This document shows positions 63,601 to 64,000 of a DNA stretch of 64,000 nt, in pieces. Source of the stretch: an uncultured Bacteroidales bacterium (GTDB taxonomy: Bacteria; Bacteroidota; Bacteroidia; Bacteroidales; Paludibacteraceae); assembly GCA_902766045.1 (NCBI GenBank), contig CACXCA010000024.1, positions 1-64,000 on the forward strand. The letters are read 5' to 3'. Position 1 is the stretch's first letter; every line of letters begins with the position of its first letter. The notes below the pieces were generated by a model that saw only the letters and a list, made by a program, of their open reading frames with translations, was not told the DNA's origin and searched no databases. The position numbers and the translations under genes were made by a program.

Positions 63601-63864
63601 AGGGCTATTCATCCAAACTACGAAATCGCAGAGTGTAAATACTTAGTGCCCGTTGTTACGTCAAATATGGATGTGAAGAAAGTTTTATGTGAGGATTCTC
63701 TTCAAGGGGATGATTATAAAGTATATGATGTTCTGGGTAAACTTGTCAGAACACAAAAAACAATCGATGGATTGTTAGATGATCTAAACGGAGTTTATAT
63801 CATTTATGTATATAGAGGTTCTAAGGTTTTGTCGTTTCATCGTGTTTTAATAAAAAAAGAATAA
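60664..63864 (+). CDS. Secreted CotH-family protein with lamin-tail domain and T9SS-like C-terminus (copy 2)
   Basis: From the ATG at 60664 the product is 1066 residues (an in-frame TTG at 60637 lacks a signal-peptide context). The domains are a signal peptide (~1-20), a lamin-tail domain at ~22-120, a chitobiase C-terminal-type module at ~165-250 (RYTIDGSEPSDSSALFPDSL) and a CotH-like domain at ~260-620. Its motifs NIDFPGNNNKCWRQQ and FLACDLDYTMGL parallel those of copy 1. Three Ig-like modules at ~759, ~841 and ~929 replace the second lamin-tail and single Ig-like module of copy 1. The C-terminal ~65 residues are T9SS type A-like (YKVYDVLGKLVRTQKT). The pair arose by duplication with domain reshuffling. 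Confidence 0.85.
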   Translation: MNRNRFLLLFFTLITYELTYSLQINEVMQSDLHSVIDDLNEIPDSWVELYNETSSPINLKGYAIGQTSQYSSSYVIQDSLIIESNGYVLLYCDKENKGVHTNFRLNSDEYGELYLFDSTSNIVDFLAIPAMPAPDISYGKIKETDTWSYFREASPNRSNDGVYSDYVLSKVKFSKKGGVYTEPIVLKLSLDKDDEELSGKVQIRYTIDGSEPSDSSALFPDSLFIDKTVVIRAKTFSDSLISKPSKTQSYIFLNRKMTLPVFSIVVDSSYLWDDEIGILADGTYHQNHPEKKPEYVKKGKDTTNFTFSWKRPINVEYFSKPNSESEINQICEMNLGGRASRFQERKSFVLHANKRFGTKRFSGSFWDEKPNVTKEKTLYLRNGGGDFPRAQIRDGLEQQSFAKHVDLDWQAFQTVIVYVNGVYWGLLNLREKATEDYVWANYNHIENIDYVKNHSLDYGDPTEWNRFVKLYSSDTTSYETMCKELDVNEFLNYFALESLYNNIDFPGNNNKCWRQQGSGHKWRFLACDLDYTMGLTNLVSYDFAYLNYILRVSPYESAMGQNTKKGSMLFQKMMTYEVFKNAYIDRMSVYMATFVSPANFNKELQTFVDEVKEEAPYYFVDVLNRSTNSFENACNYMKIWMKDRVPFMYKHIGEFFSLGEPISLKIKNEGSKDSIFFNDIPLYENSFDGSYYANRQIRLTQKNVSNSWSVKYSMQGDSIVYEYFPKIDTLFYSIPDGASNVVIKNGLASSLTYPKKAECVKVYDGKPLCPTIKVKDNNIKILYSIDGGENWMADAPSITNRGVLDVKVKSIFPGADVIEYEYVLEITAAEIELHCPSADSTSKVYDGQPMKFDVKALGVESTDTIIVEYSVDSCLSWSADVPEITDKGELEVKVRANHPNYDSARCNYKMTVTEAPLSVAWRNENFENLIDGEETVDPLVIVEGAYDRDQITIEYSIDGGIVWTTDVNALKQATDSVLVRAIHPNYEIAECKYLVPVVTSNMDVKKVLCEDSLQGDDYKVYDVLGKLVRTQKTIDGLLDDLNGVYIIYVYRGSKVLSFHRVLIKKE

Positions 63865-63889
63865 CGTATGATGTTTGTCCAAGAGTACG

Positions 63890-63912
63890 GAGCCTCTGTG
63901 TGTCAGTGGCTC
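63890..63912. terminator. Hairpin after the second CotH gene
   Basis: GAGCC pairs with GGCTC and CTG with CAG around a TGTGT loop, with one T-T mismatch. It lies 25 bp after the stop codon. The T-run after it is weak, so termination efficiency is uncertain. The remaining bases to the window end hold nothing I can support. Confidence 0.35.
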
Positions 63913-64000
63913 TTGACCCCTCTATGCCTTAATGACAACTTGAGACTTAAATTCTGCTGTAAAATTCTTCTTTTGCTTTCCCTACTTGCTAATTTAAGTT

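Noticed and set aside
63868-64000. Open frame on the plus strand reaching the window edge, starting 4 bp after the second CotH gene
   Set aside because: Only 44 codons are visible, the composition is not convincing, and it runs through a hairpin that is more likely a terminator.
63903-64000. Minus-strand frame entering from the right edge (31 codons, basic)
   Set aside because: Too short to recognise; it might be the end of a transposase or chance.
1-64000. CRISPR arrays, tRNA or rRNA genes, complete insertion sequences
   Set aside because: No regularly spaced repeats, cloverleaf-like sequences, rRNA segments or transposase genes with terminal repeats were seen.

Overview
The window looks like a chromosomal segment of an AT-rich Bacteroidales bacterium. 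Several genes have Bacteroidetes-type promoters (a TAnnTTTG -7 box, sometimes with a TTG/TTTG -33 element about 18-21 bp upstream). Shine-Dalgarno sequences are generally absent. Several secreted proteins carry C-terminal type IX secretion (T9SS) type A-like sorting domains. The capsule locus opens with an UpxY-type antiterminator, and a Bacteroides-type lipoprotein N-acyltransferase (Lnb) is present. Genus cannot be fixed from the sequence alone.

Layout. (1) 1-6492 (-): the N-terminal 2164 codons of a giant secreted multidomain protein whose end lies outside the window. It is divergent from an integral-membrane AraC-type regulator (6874-8046). (2) 8189-12551: a secreted GH95 alpha-L-fucosidase-like enzyme with CBM6 and sorting domain, then two small genes of unknown function. 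(3) 12818-21698: housekeeping genes (hisS, phoH-like, purC, recF, a DUF721/DciA-like gene, a thioesterase, lnb, gapA) interspersed with four very small secreted proteins. Two of these are little more than a signal peptide plus a T9SS-like domain, and two are overlapping micro-lipoproteins. (4) 21796-26628 (-): ilvD-ilvB-ilvN plus an acyl-ACP thioesterase. (5) 26829-57622 (+): a long surface-polysaccharide locus beginning with a promoter, a structured leader and upxY. (6) 57809-63864: a radical SAM/SPASM protein, a UDP-glucuronate 4-epimerase (-) and a second CotH-family surface protein.

The polysaccharide locus has conventional parts: rmlB, ugd, a Wzx-like flippase, a VioA-like aminotransferase, glycosyltransferases of the GT2 and GT4 types, two hexapeptide acyltransferases, a Wzy-like polymerase and an OafA-like acyltransferase. 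Embedded in it, from 31533 to 44226, is a tightly packed run of about twelve genes that looks like a dedicated small-molecule pathway. It encodes two ATP-grasp ligases, two PLP-fold proteins, a U32-like TIM-barrel protein, an HpcH/CitE-like C-C lyase, an aldo/keto reductase, an MmgE/PrpD protein, a phosphonopyruvate-decarboxylase-like TPP enzyme, an NlpC/P60-like lipoprotein and a two-subunit class I fumarase/tartrate-dehydratase-like enzyme. No PEP mutase is present, so this is not the usual aminoethylphosphonate pathway. My working inference is that RmlB and the VioA-like enzyme make dTDP-4-amino-4,6-dideoxyglucose, while the remaining enzymes build an unusual hydroxy, keto or amino acid that an ATP-grasp ligase couples to the sugar or polymer as an amide. 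This is the strongest candidate for an undescribed system in the window.

Other notable points are a scar at 46271-46405, where fragments of a GT4 gene and a GT2 gene are fused, a pair of CotH/lamin-tail surface proteins bracketing the end of the locus, and a 28-nt perfect palindrome between convergent genes.
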